A stretch of DNA of 12,365 nucleotides, from assembly GCA_016875645.1 (NCBI GenBank), contig VGPE01000064.1, forward strand, positions 1 to 12,365, written 5' to 3'. Positions 5,757 to 12,365 of the stretch are shown piece after piece. Each line of letters starts with the position of its first letter. Within the stretch, counting starts at the first letter, position 1. Made by a program: the position numbers and the translations under genes. Under the pieces are notes generated by a model, which was not told the origin of the DNA, made no database searches, and saw only the letters and a list, made by a program, of their open reading frames with translations. Origin of the DNA: Chloroflexota bacterium (GTDB taxonomy: Bacteria; Chloroflexota; Limnocylindria; Limnocylindrales; CSP1-4).

Positions 5757-7046
5757 ATGAGTGCCACCCTTCGCGTCGCCGTGCTCGGCGCCGGGACCGT
5801 CGGCAGCGAGGTTGTGCGCGCCTTCCTCGAGCGGCCCGATCGCCTGGCCGCCGGCGGTACGCGTCTCGAGCTGGCCGGCGTGGCGGTTCGCGCGCTCGGC
5901 GGCCGCAGAGCGGCCCACCTCCGGGCCGATCTTCTGACCGACGCCCCCGCCCATCTTGTGGCCGACCCGACCGTCGACATCGTCTGCGAACTCATGGGTG
6001 GCGACGAGCCTGCTCGCACGCTCATCGCGGCGGCGCTCGGAGCCGGCAAGGCGGTGGTCACCGCCAACAAGCACGTGATCGCCCACTACGGCGCCGAGCT
6101 CGAGGCGATTGCCCGGCGGACGGGGGCGCACCTGCGGTTCGAGGCCGCGGCCGCCGGCGGCATTCCCATCGTCGGGCCCCTTGCCGCGGACCTCGCAGCC
6201 AACCGGATCACCCGTGTCCGGGGCATCCTCAACGGCACGACGAACACGATTCTCTCCTCCATGGAGGAGCCCGGCGTTTCGTATCACCGCGCCCTGCGCG
6301 CGGCTCAGAACGCCGGCTACGCGGAAGCCGACCCCACCGGCGACGTCGAGGCTGCGGACCCGGTCAACAAGCTCGCGATCCTGGCCCGGCTCGCGTTCGG
6401 CCGCTGGCTCTCGCCGGGCGGTGTTCCGCGCCGGATCCCGACGGTCAACGGGGTGGCGGCGCCCGGCATCACGGCCGTCGAGGCCCTCGAGGTCGCCGCG
6501 GCGCGCGCCCTCGGCTACACGATCCGGCTGCTCGCGGTGGCCGTCGCCCCGCCCGCTGGTGAGCCCGGCCCAACCGCCCCGCACGCCTGGGTCCTGCCGA
6601 CCGCGGTCCCGGAGGGGGGTGGCTTCGGGCGTACGCGCAGCGTGGAGAACCGGGTCGAGGTGGAGGGTGATCTGTTCGGACGTCTCGCGCTGTCCGGACC
6701 CGGGGCTGGCGGCTCGGCGACGGCCAGCGCGGTGCTCGGCGACCTGCTGGCCATCGCAGCCGGGGGTGGCAGCTCGTGGGGCGGCCTGCGTTCCGCGGGC
6801 CCGCCGGATGCCAGTCCCGCACCGGACCCCGAGACGGCCGAGGACGCGGCACGGTCCGGGTGGTTCACCTTCCTGCCGTCAGTGCCCGCGTCGGACGTGA
6901 ATTCACCGCTGTGCCGCGCCGTCGCGCCGATCGCCGGCGGCGCCGCGCTCCGCCTCGCCCCCGCGCCGCTGGCCGAGGTCCGGGCGGAGATCCGGGAGCT
7001 CATGGCGCCCGGCACGAACCCGGCGCTGTACCCCCTCGATGAGTAG
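5757..7046 (+). CDS. hom: Homoserine dehydrogenase
   Basis: Reduces aspartate 4-semialdehyde to homoserine with NAD(P)H, the branch point toward threonine and methionine. Of 429 residues, the Rossmann nucleotide-binding motif GAGTVG is at 11-16, VTANKH (101-106) holds the conserved lysine K105, LNGTTNTIL is at 158-166, and the catalytic block GYAEADPTGDVEAADPVNK spans 187-205. The core ends with FGRLALSGPGAGGSATASAV (307-326). About 85 residues follow that do not show the ACT-domain pattern usual in Gram-positive-type enzymes of this length. The ATG at 5757 is chosen because conserved sequence begins directly after it and a -10-like hexamer sits 8 nt before it; the frame is open further upstream only through the intergenic repeats. 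It overlaps thrC by 8 nt (ATGAGTAG), implying translational coupling. Confidence 0.96.
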   Translation: MSATLRVAVLGAGTVGSEVVRAFLERPDRLAAGGTRLELAGVAVRALGGRRAAHLRADLLTDAPAHLVADPTVDIVCELMGGDEPARTLIAAALGAGKAVVTANKHVIAHYGAELEAIARRTGAHLRFEAAAAGGIPIVGPLAADLAANRITRVRGILNGTTNTILSSMEEPGVSYHRALRAAQNAGYAEADPTGDVEAADPVNKLAILARLAFGRWLSPGGVPRRIPTVNGVAAPGITAVEALEVAAARALGYTIRLLAVAVAPPAGEPGPTAPHAWVLPTAVPEGGGFGRTRSVENRVEVEGDLFGRLALSGPGAGGSATASAVLGDLLAIAAGGGSSWGGLRSAGPPDASPAPDPETAEDAARSGWFTFLPSVPASDVNSPLCRAVAPIAGGAALRLAPAPLAEVRAEIRELMAPGTNPALYPLDE

Positions 7047-8127
7047 CGCGCCCGAAGCCGCCGCGCCCGGGCGGCGCGCCACGCTCCTGGAGCGCTATCG
7101 CCGGTTCCTGCCGATCGACGACGACACGCCTCTCCTGACGCTCGGCGAAGGTGGCACGCCGCTCCTGCATGCCCGGCGCCTTGGCGCTGATCTCGGGCTC
7201 GCGAACCTGTTCCTCAAGGTGGAGGGCCAGAACCCCACGGGGTCGTTCAAGGACCGCGGCATGGTCCTCGCCGTCGCAACGGCACTCCAGCACGGTTACG
7301 ACACCGTGATCTGCGCCTCGACGGGCAACACCTCCGCCTCGGCGGCCGCATACGCCGCCGCCGCCGGAATGACCGCGGTCGTCGTTCTGCCGCGCGGTCG
7401 GATCGCTGCCGGCAAGCTGCTCCAGGCGCTCGTGGCGGGCGCTCGCGTCGTTGCCATCGACGGCAACTTCGACGAGGCCCTGCGGATCGTGCGTGAACTC
7501 GCCGCGCATCCGGCTCGGCCGGCGGCGCTGGTCAACTCCGTCAACCCGCAACGGCTGGAGGGCCAGAAGACAGCCGCCTTCGAGGTCTGTGACGAGCTGG
7601 GCGACGCCCCCGATGTGCTGGCGATCCCGGTCGGCAATGCGGGCAACATCAGCGCGTACTGGGCCGGGTTCGTCGAGTACGAAGCGGCCGGGCTCACGAC
7701 CCGACGACCGCGGATGGTCGGGTTCCAGGCCGCCGGAGCTGCGCCCCTCGTGGAGGGTCGGCCCGTGGACCGACCCGAAACGATCGCAACCGCCATCCGG
7801 ATCGGCAACCCGGCGTCGTGGGCGAAGGCGATCGCCGCCCGCGATGAGTCCGGCGGCGGGATCGAGGCCGTGACCGACGCGGAGATCCTCGCTGCGCAGC
7901 GCGACCTCGTCCATCTCGAAGGGGTCTTCTGCGAGCTTGCCTCCGCCGCGTCCGTCGCCGGGGTCCGCCGGCTGGCCAACGAGCGTCGCCTGCACCCAGC
8001 TGAGACCGTCGTCTGTGTCCTCACGGGCGCCGGCCTCAAGGACCCCGACGCGCTTTCGGTGGGCCTCCGGGCGCCGATCCAGGCCGACGCTTCACTTGAG
8101 TCCGTCGTCCGTGGCCTCGGCTGGTGA
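7039..8127 (+). CDS. thrC: Threonine synthase
   Basis: A pyridoxal-phosphate enzyme that converts O-phospho-L-homoserine to threonine and phosphate, the last step of the pathway. It has 362 residues, consistent with the short class of threonine synthases. The PLP lysine is K71 in NPTGSFKDRGM (65-75). The ASTGNTSASAAAYA segment and PVGNAGNISAYW (the glycine/asparagine loop binding the PLP phosphate) are present, as is FCELASAASVAG near the C terminus. The ATG overlaps the end of hom by 8 nt, and thrB follows after 7 nt, so the three genes form one operon. The order hom-thrC-thrB matches many Actinobacteria and Firmicutes. Other PLP fold-type II enzymes such as threonine dehydratase are possible from motifs alone, but the operon context strongly favours ThrC. 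Confidence 0.96.
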   Translation: MSSAPEAAAPGRRATLLERYRRFLPIDDDTPLLTLGEGGTPLLHARRLGADLGLANLFLKVEGQNPTGSFKDRGMVLAVATALQHGYDTVICASTGNTSASAAAYAAAAGMTAVVVLPRGRIAAGKLLQALVAGARVVAIDGNFDEALRIVRELAAHPARPAALVNSVNPQRLEGQKTAAFEVCDELGDAPDVLAIPVGNAGNISAYWAGFVEYEAAGLTTRRPRMVGFQAAGAAPLVEGRPVDRPETIATAIRIGNPASWAKAIAARDESGGGIEAVTDAEILAAQRDLVHLEGVFCELASAASVAGVRRLANERRLHPAETVVCVLTGAGLKDPDALSVGLRAPIQADASLESVVRGLGW

Positions 8128-8134
8128 GGACGTC

Positions 8135-9094
8135 ATGAAGGGCTCGCTGGCCGAGATGGACGGTCGCCGCATCACCGTGGAGGTGCCGGCCACCAGTGCC
8201 AACCTCGGCGCTGGCTTCGACTGCCTCGGTCTCGCGCTCGACCTGGTCAACACGATCGAACTCGAGGTTCACAGCCGCCGGCCGGGCGAAGTCGAGCTGG
8301 CAGTCGAGGGTGAAGGCGCGGGCGAGCTTGTCGGCGATCGGGGCAACCGGTGCGTGCGCGGTCTTGAGACGGCCCTGTTCCGCGCCTTCGGTGAGGCACC
8401 CAACCGGACCGGGTGGCGACTGGCGATGAAGAACAACGTGCCGCTCGAGCGCGGCCTTGGATCGTCGGCCGCGGCCGTCGTGGCGGGGCTGGTGGCCGGC
8501 AACGTCCTTGCCGGTGAACCGCTGACCGCCACCGACCTGCTGGGGGTGGCCGCGGACATCGAGGGGCACCCCGACAACGTCGCTGCGGCGCTGCTCGGCG
8601 GGTTCGTCGTCTCGGCCGCCATCGAGGGCCGCGTCGAAGCGATCCGCTTCGACGTCCCGCGCGGCCTCCGGACCGTGCTGTTCATCCCGGACCAGCGGTT
8701 CCAGACCGACGAGATGCGCGCCGTGCTGCCGGCCCGCGTCCCGCTGGCGGACGCCGTGTCGAACCTGGGCCGCGTTGCGCTGGGCGTGGCGGGCCTCGCC
8801 ACCGGGCGCCACGAGTTGCTGCGAGCGCTCACGGTGGATCGCCTACACGAGCGCTACCGCGCGCGAGCCTATCCCCAGCTGCCCATCCTGGTCGCGGCCG
8901 CGCGCGAGGCCGGAGCGATCGGGGCATGCCTGTCGGGCGCAGGCTCGAGCGTCATCGCGTTCACCGACTCGATGGCGGTCATCGCCCGCATCGAGGCCGC
9001 CTTCACCGCCGTTGCGGCCGACCGCGACCTGCCCGGCCGGGTGGCCATCGTCGCACCGCGGAACGCCGGCGCGCGTGTCCTCTCGACGACCTGA
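8135..9094 (+). CDS. thrB: Homoserine kinase (GHMP family)
   Basis: Phosphorylates homoserine with ATP to give O-phosphohomoserine, the substrate of the neighbouring ThrC. It has 319 residues, normal for the family. The three GHMP motifs are in order: VPATSANLGAGFDCLG (17-32), the ATP-binding glycine loop PLERGLGSSAA (103-113), and CLSGAGSSVIAF (265-276). EGHPDNVAAALLGG (143-156) is the characteristic ThrB metal/phosphate segment. The ATG at 8135 lies 7 nt after the thrC stop with GAGGA 4 nt before it, a short spacing. A second in-frame ATG at 8156 lacks any ribosome binding site, so 8135 is preferred. Its stop lies 12 nt from the stop of the convergent hydrolase gene, within a small inverted repeat. 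Confidence 0.96.
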   Translation: MKGSLAEMDGRRITVEVPATSANLGAGFDCLGLALDLVNTIELEVHSRRPGEVELAVEGEGAGELVGDRGNRCVRGLETALFRAFGEAPNRTGWRLAMKNNVPLERGLGSSAAAVVAGLVAGNVLAGEPLTATDLLGVAADIEGHPDNVAAALLGGFVVSAAIEGRVEAIRFDVPRGLRTVLFIPDQRFQTDEMRAVLPARVPLADAVSNLGRVALGVAGLATGRHELLRALTVDRLHERYRARAYPQLPILVAAAREAGAIGACLSGAGSSVIAFTDSMAVIARIEAAFTAVAADRDLPGRVAIVAPRNAGARVLSTT

Positions 9095-9111
9095 GTCGCG
9101 ACCGTCTCAGG
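9090..9111. terminator. Inverted repeat spanning the convergent stop codons of thrB and the hydrolase gene
   Basis: Arms CCTGAG (9090-9095) and CTCAGG (9106-9111) are perfectly complementary around a 10-nt loop. Each arm contains one of the two opposing TGA stop codons. There is no T-tract. The arrangement resembles the junction at 1594-1616 and could be a weak bidirectional 3' end, but a 6-bp stem is short. Confidence 0.3.
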
Positions 9112-9874
9112 CGGCCGTCGACTTCGCGCGGATGAACCCAAGCACGCGTCGCCAGGCGTCGGCCGAGTCGCCCGCGTGATCGGCGGCCTTGCGGTCGAAG
9201 AACGAGTGGGGCGCGCCCGGGTAGACGATCACCTCGTGATCCACTCCGGCCACCGTGAGTGCGCGACGGAACGCTTCGACGGCCGAGGCGGGAATGCCCT
9301 GGTCGGCGCCACCGAAGATCCCGAGCACGGCGCCGGTCATCTGGTCGGCGACCTCGGCCGGTGCCGGCGTGTCGTTCCGGCTGGCGCCCGTCGGCCAACC
9401 GTAGAAGCCGATCGCGCCGACGACCCCGATGCCCAGCGTGGACGTCAGGAACGCGGTCCGCCCGCCGAAGCAGAAGCCGACCGTGAACAGCGACGTGACG
9501 CGCCCGTCTGCTCGCAGCGCCTCGGCCGCGGCGGTGACGTCGGCCGCGATTCCGCCCCACGTGGTCTGGCCGACGTGGGGCGCGTAGTCGAAGCCCTCGG
9601 CGCGCCGCGACGTACCCGCTGTCCGACAGAAGAGATCGATGGCGATCGAGTCGATGCCGGCCTCCGCGAAGCGCAGCGCCAATTCCTCGTAGTAGGCGTG
9701 CAGCCCGCGAACATCGGGCAGCACGACGATCCCGGCTCCGCTCGGTTCGGCCGCCCGCGCGTGGTACGCGGCCACCCGGTTGCCATCGGAGGCTGTCAGG
9801 GTGACCGAGCGGGCGTCGAGGGCGCCGCCTGCGATCGGTGCAATCGGCGGCCGGCTGTCGTGATCGAAGCACAT
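9107..9874 (-). CDS. Dienelactone hydrolase family protein
   Basis: An alpha/beta-hydrolase of the dienelactone hydrolase (carboxymethylenebutenolidase) family, 255 residues, cytoplasmic. The expected triad is present: nucleophile C135 in GFCFGG (133-138), D191 in GGADQGIP and H223 in GAPHSFFDR. The core opens with IVVLPDVRGLHAYYEELALRFAEAG, a typical DLH segment. In degradation pathways the family opens dienelactones, but no chlorocatechol or aromatic-ring genes are nearby, so a broad-specificity esterase role is as likely. The ATG at 9874 is chosen because GAGGAGGA lies 8 nt upstream; the longer in-frame extension to 10000 is arginine-rich and looks non-coding. It runs convergently to thrB and divergently from lysC, breaking up the aspartate-family genes, and no pathway link to them is apparent. 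Confidence 0.92.
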   Translation of the reverse strand: MCFDHDSRPPIAPIAGGALDARSVTLTASDGNRVAAYHARAAEPSGAGIVVLPDVRGLHAYYEELALRFAEAGIDSIAIDLFCRTAGTSRRAEGFDYAPHVGQTTWGGIAADVTAAAEALRADGRVTSLFTVGFCFGGRTAFLTSTLGIGVVGAIGFYGWPTGASRNDTPAPAEVADQMTGAVLGIFGGADQGIPASAVEAFRRALTVAGVDHEVIVYPGAPHSFFDRKAADHAGDSADAWRRVLGFIRAKSTAA

Positions 9875-9882
9875 CGGAACCG

Positions 9883-9890
9883 TCCTCCTC
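9883..9890 (-). promoter_or_regulatory. Ribosome binding site of the dienelactone hydrolase-family gene
   Basis: GAGGAGGA on the minus strand is 8 nt before the ATG at 9874. This is the strongest Shine-Dalgarno sequence before an annotated gene start in the window, and it fixes this start. Confidence 0.8.
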
Positions 9891-9922
9891 GTTCGCGGCG
9901 ATCCTGCGCCTTCGCCGTTGAG

Positions 9923-9937
9923 TTCACGCCGCAGGCG
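9923..9937. promoter_or_regulatory. TTCACGC-type site, copy 1 (candidate regulator half-site)
   Basis: The sequence TTCACGCCGCAGGCG matches 13 of 15 bases of the site at 9996-10010, 73 bp away, but lacks its right-hand TGAA and is therefore an incomplete palindrome. It lies between the divergent hydrolase and lysC genes. Confidence 0.3.
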
Positions 9938-9995
9938 CTTCGTTTCGCGTCTTCGTCGTCGCGAACGCCCCTGGCGCTGATCGTTCGACGGCGCT

Positions 9996-10014
9996 TTCAC
10001 GCTTCAGGCGTGAA
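9996..10014. promoter_or_regulatory. 19-bp inverted repeat TTCACGC-N5-GCGTGAA (candidate operator)
   Basis: The two 7-bp arms (9996-10002 and 10008-10014) are perfectly complementary around TTCAG. The element sits about 120 bp upstream of the hydrolase start and about 130 bp upstream of lysC, in the divergent intergenic region. Its size and symmetry fit the site of a dimeric helix-turn-helix regulator. It is not followed by a T-tract, so a terminator is unlikely. Confidence 0.4.
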
Positions 10015-10133
10015 TCCCTGCCCGATGGACATGCACACCGACCGATGACGCTGTCCATGTCCCAGATCGAGCGCCATGGGCGTGAGGAGCCGGGCGGACG
10101 GGGTTCCAAAGGGCTCCACGCGATGCCCGAGGG

Positions 10134-10139
10134 TAGAAT
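10134..10139 (+). promoter_or_regulatory. Candidate -10 element of a leaderless lysC-birA transcript
   Basis: TAGAAT, close to the TATAAT consensus, ends 7 nt before the lysC ATG at 10147. No Shine-Dalgarno sequence lies in the 7-nt gap. This is the best of the three TANNNT-to-ATG arrangements in the window. No clear -35 element is visible. Confidence 0.6.
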
Positions 10140-10146
10140 GCCGCCG

Positions 10147-11511
10147 ATGTCCGCGCCCATCGTCGTCCAGAAGTTCGGTGGCTCCTCGCTCGCCGATGCC
10201 GACCGCATCCGGCGCGTGGCGCGCCGCATCGCGCGTGAGCGCGCCCTCGGCTCGCAGCTGGTGGTGGTCGTCTCCGCGATGGGGGACACCACCGATGAGC
10301 TCATCTCGCTCGCCGCCGCGATCACCGATGAACCCGATTCCCGAGAGCTCGACGTCCTGCTTGCGACCGGCGAGCACCAGAGCGCCACGCTCGTCTCGAT
10401 GGCGCTCCACGCGCTCGGCGTCCCGGCCATCAGCCTGACCGGTGCCCAGGCGGGGATCACCACCGACGGCCGCTACGGCCGAGCGCGGATCGCGAACGTC
10501 GACCCGCGCCGGGTACAGGCGGAAGTGGCCGCCGGCCGCGTCGTCATCGTGGCCGGCTTCCAGGGCATGAGCGCCTCGGCCAGCGACGGCCTCGTCGCCG
10601 CGGTCGACGACACGAGCCCCGACAGCGCCACGCGCCAGGCGTCGCCACACGCGCTGATCCACGCCGCTGAGACGACCACCCTGGGCCGGGGCGGCTCCGA
10701 CACGACCGCCGTCGCGCTTGCCGCGCGCCTGGGCGCCGACCGCTGCCAGATCTTCACCGACGTGCGCGGTATCTACACTGCCGACCCGCGCCTCCTGCCC
10801 GAAGCACGCAAGCTCGACGTCATCGGGTACGAGGAGATGCTCGAGATGGCCCAGAGCGGCGCCCAGGTCATGCAGCAGCGCGCGGTCGAGCTCGGCTGGG
10901 TCAACAACGTCGTGATCGAGGTCCTCTCGAGCTTCGAGGACGCACCCGGAACCCTGATCAAGGAGGACCCGTTCGTGGAGCAGCGGAACAAGGTCCGTGG
11001 CCTTGCCCACGATCGGAACGTGGCCAAGATCACCGTCGTGGACGTGCCCGACCGGCCGGGCGTCGCCCATGCCATCTTCGCGCCGCTTGCCGATGCCGGC
11101 GTCAGCGTGGACGTCATCGTCCAGAACGTGAGCCACGGCGGGACCACCGACATGAGCTTCACGGTCACCCGCACGGACCTTGCCAAGGCGCGCCGGATCC
11201 TGGAGCCGGTGGCCCGCACACTCGGCGCACGGGAGATCACCACCGATTTGTCGGTGGCCAAGGTCTCCATCGTGGGGGCCGGGATCCAGAACGCCCCGGG
11301 CTACGCCGCCCGGATGTTCGAGGCGCTGGCGAAGGCCGGTGTCAACATCGAGGCGATCGCCACCAGCGAGATCCGGATCACCTGCCTCATCGGCGAGGAC
11401 GGGTTGGAGCCCGCCCTCCGCTCCCTTCACGCCGCCTTCGAGCTCGAGCAGCCCGACCAGATCGACGCGGCCGGCGCCCCCGTCGCCAGGGCCTCGTCCG
11501 TGGGCGCGTGA
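10147..11511 (+). CDS. lysC: Aspartate kinase, alpha subunit with C-terminal ACT domains
   Basis: Phosphorylates aspartate to 4-aspartyl phosphate, the first step toward lysine, threonine and methionine. It has 454 residues against about 400-420 for the usual monofunctional enzyme. Kinase motifs are VQKFGGSS (7-14, catalytic K9), ATGEHQSA (73-80), TTLGRGGSDTTAVALAA (177-193) and FTDVRGIYTADPR (203-215). Two ACT domains follow, near 293-360 and 371-432. The first carries VQNVSHGGTTDMSFTV and the second has NAPGYAARMFEALAKAGVNIEAIATSE, as in enzymes inhibited by lysine and/or threonine. About 36 residues separate GFQG (137-140) from TTLGRGG, where about 7 are usual. A 20-residue tail also extends past the second ACT domain. 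The ATG at 10147 is chosen from the conserved N terminus and the TAGAAT hexamer 7 nt upstream. It overlaps birA by 4 bp. Confidence 0.96.
   Translation: MSAPIVVQKFGGSSLADADRIRRVARRIARERALGSQLVVVVSAMGDTTDELISLAAAITDEPDSRELDVLLATGEHQSATLVSMALHALGVPAISLTGAQAGITTDGRYGRARIANVDPRRVQAEVAAGRVVIVAGFQGMSASASDGLVAAVDDTSPDSATRQASPHALIHAAETTTLGRGGSDTTAVALAARLGADRCQIFTDVRGIYTADPRLLPEARKLDVIGYEEMLEMAQSGAQVMQQRAVELGWVNNVVIEVLSSFEDAPGTLIKEDPFVEQRNKVRGLAHDRNVAKITVVDVPDRPGVAHAIFAPLADAGVSVDVIVQNVSHGGTTDMSFTVTRTDLAKARRILEPVARTLGAREITTDLSVAKVSIVGAGIQNAPGYAARMFEALAKAGVNIEAIATSEIRITCLIGEDGLEPALRSLHAAFELEQPDQIDAAGAPVARASSVGA
10960..10977 (+). promoter_or_regulatory. Internal ribosome binding site and GTG start for a predicted aspartokinase beta subunit
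   Basis: AAGGAGG (10960-10966) is followed after 8 nt by an in-frame GTG (10975-10977, V277 of LysC). Initiation there would give a 178-residue protein, 10975-11511, that consists only of the two ACT domains. Bacillus subtilis aspartokinase II and Corynebacterium aspartokinase are known to make such a beta subunit from an internal start and to assemble as alpha2beta2. The position, just before the first ACT domain, matches that arrangement. The same bases encode KED in the alpha subunit, so chance remains possible. Confidence 0.6.
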
Positions 11512-12341
11512 CAGAGGCGCCATTCCTTTCCCGCCAGGAGCGCTTCGACGTCGTCGGCTCGACCAATGACGTCGTCCGTGGGTGGCTGGCCGATGGCACA
11601 CCGCAGGTCTGCCTCGCCATCGCCGATGAACAGACGGCGGGTCGCGGCCGCGAGGGTCGCCGCTGGGTGGCGCCGGCCGGCGGCGCCCTGCTGCTCTCGC
11701 TGGGCTTCCGGCCGACGGTGATCGCCCCGGAGCGTGTCTGGCGGCTTGCGGCGTGTGTGTCAATTGCCATGGCTGATGCCGGCGAGGAGGTCGCCGGCCT
11801 CGCCGATGGCGCCATCCGCCTCAAGTGGCCCAACGACCTGGTGATCGAGTCGCAGGCGGGGATCCGCAAGCTGGCCGGTGTGCTCGGTGAGTCCGACGGA
11901 CTGGGCACCGACGATCCGCGGGTCGTGATCGGCATCGGCATCAATGCCGACTGGCGGCGCGAGGCCTTTCCGTCGGACCTGGCCGCGACCATGACGAGTC
12001 TGCGGGATGCGGGCGGCGGCCGACCCATCGATCGCGTCCAGCTGCTCGATGCGTTCCTGAATCGGCTCGAGACGCGGATCGCTGCCCTCCACGCGGGCTG
12101 GTTCCCGATCGGCGACTGGGCTGACCGCCAGTTGACCACCGGCCGCGAGGTCCGCCTGGAGCGGCCCGACGGATCGCTCGAAGAGCGGCGCGCACTCGGC
12201 GTCGATGCCCGGAGCGGGGCCCTGGTCGTGGCCGACGACGATGCACCGGCCGGCGAGCGACTGGTCCATAGCGGCGAGATCCGTCACGTCCGGCTCGCGA
12301 ACCCCGTGCAGCCGGTGCCGCAGGCCCCGGCAGGGGTGTAA
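11508..12341 (+). CDS. birA: Biotin--[acetyl-CoA-carboxylase] ligase, monofunctional (class I)
   Basis: Activates biotin with ATP to biotinyl-AMP and transfers it to the target lysine of biotin carboxyl carrier domains. It has 277 residues. GSTND is at 17-21, the adenylate-binding loop QTAGRGREGRRW at 42-53, KWPND with the biotin-contacting lysine at 106-110, KLAGVLGE at 121-128, and GIGIN at 142-146. The C-terminal domain (about 210-262) includes GREVRL and LVHSGEI. The catalytic domain starts almost at residue 1, so there is no N-terminal helix-turn-helix and the protein should not repress biotin genes as E. coli BirA does. It starts with GTG in a GTGA overlap with the lysC stop, implying translational coupling to lysC. 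No carboxylase or biotin synthesis gene is in the window. Confidence 0.95.
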   Translation: MTEAPFLSRQERFDVVGSTNDVVRGWLADGTPQVCLAIADEQTAGRGREGRRWVAPAGGALLLSLGFRPTVIAPERVWRLAACVSIAMADAGEEVAGLADGAIRLKWPNDLVIESQAGIRKLAGVLGESDGLGTDDPRVVIGIGINADWRREAFPSDLAATMTSLRDAGGGRPIDRVQLLDAFLNRLETRIAALHAGWFPIGDWADRQLTTGREVRLERPDGSLEERRALGVDARSGALVVADDDAPAGERLVHSGEIRHVRLANPVQPVPQAPAGV

Positions 12342-12345
12342 CGGA

Positions 12346-12365
12346 ATGGCCCGACCGGCGTTTGG
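12346..12365 (+). CDS. Possible start of the next operon gene (3' partial, six codons visible)
   Basis: An ATG lies 4 nt after the birA stop, with AGGGG 9 nt before it, and reads M-A-R-P-A-F before the window ends. The close spacing suggests another gene of the lysC-birA operon. Nothing can be said about its product. Confidence 0.3.

Noticed and set aside
7039..9094. Assigning thrC as a threonine dehydratase
   Set aside because: The PLP fold type II motifs are shared, but the position between hom and thrB with overlapping or near-overlapping genes supports threonine synthase.
10027..10062. Inverted repeat GGACATG / CATGTCC upstream of lysC
   Set aside because: The arms are 7 bp with a 22-nt loop, and nearby overlapping CATG-type words give alternative pairings. 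It is too weak to call a site.
10021..10146. Lysine riboswitch upstream of lysC
   Set aside because: The predicted transcript is leaderless and the space lacks the conserved multi-helix riboswitch elements.
9997..11763. 588-codon open frame antisense to lysC and birA
   Set aside because: lysC and birA on the plus strand have complete conserved motifs throughout. The antisense frame is the usual GC-rich mirror frame with no recognisable domain.

Overview
The window is about 12.4 kb of very GC-rich, densely coded bacterial chromosome. All ten supported genes are housekeeping or biosynthetic. The base composition, mixed leaderless/leadered starts, a Thermotoga-type TrpRS and a PYROXD2-like oxidoreductase fit a high-GC Chloroflexota lineage (for example Limnocylindria-like). 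That placement is an inference; there is no rRNA or taxonomic marker here to settle it. I see no tRNA, rRNA, CRISPR array, transposase, phage gene or defence gene.

Layout, left to right. (1) 2-1606, +: a FAD/NAD(P)-dependent oxidoreductase of the phytoene desaturase/PYROXD2 family, cut at its N terminus by the window edge. (2) 1607-5474, -: trpS, then a 447-bp gap, an AI-2E family membrane permease, and surE. surE meets the oxidoreductase tail to tail with no spacer. (3) 5475-5756: a divergent intergenic region with a candidate operator at the trpS promoter and two perfect 45-bp direct repeats, each built on a 22-bp near-palindrome. (4) 5757-9094, +: a tight hom-thrC-thrB operon. (5) 9107-9874, -: a dienelactone hydrolase-family gene, convergent with thrB. 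(6) 9875-10146: a second divergent intergenic region with paired TTCACGC-type sites. (7) 10147-12341, +: lysC overlapping birA by 4 bp, followed by the first bases of a possible further gene.

Function. LysC, Hom, ThrB and ThrC cover the committed first step of the aspartate family pathway and the threonine branch; asd, which links LysC to Hom, is not in the window. LysC keeps its two ACT regulatory domains, whereas Hom lacks a recognisable one, so feedback control probably falls on LysC. LysC also carries an in-frame internal GTG with a perfect AAGGAGG upstream, predicting a separate beta subunit. BirA attaches biotin to carboxylases.

Expression signals. trpS, hom and lysC each have a TANNNT hexamer 7-8 nt before the start codon and no Shine-Dalgarno sequence, which suggests leaderless mRNAs. 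The permease and hydrolase genes have clear Shine-Dalgarno sequences. Both convergent junctions carry short inverted repeats centred on the opposing stop codons.

I did not find a new multi-gene system. The observations most worth following are the 45-bp palindrome-bearing repeats, the lysC internal start and ATP-site insertion, and the altered Fe-S ligand set in TrpRS.
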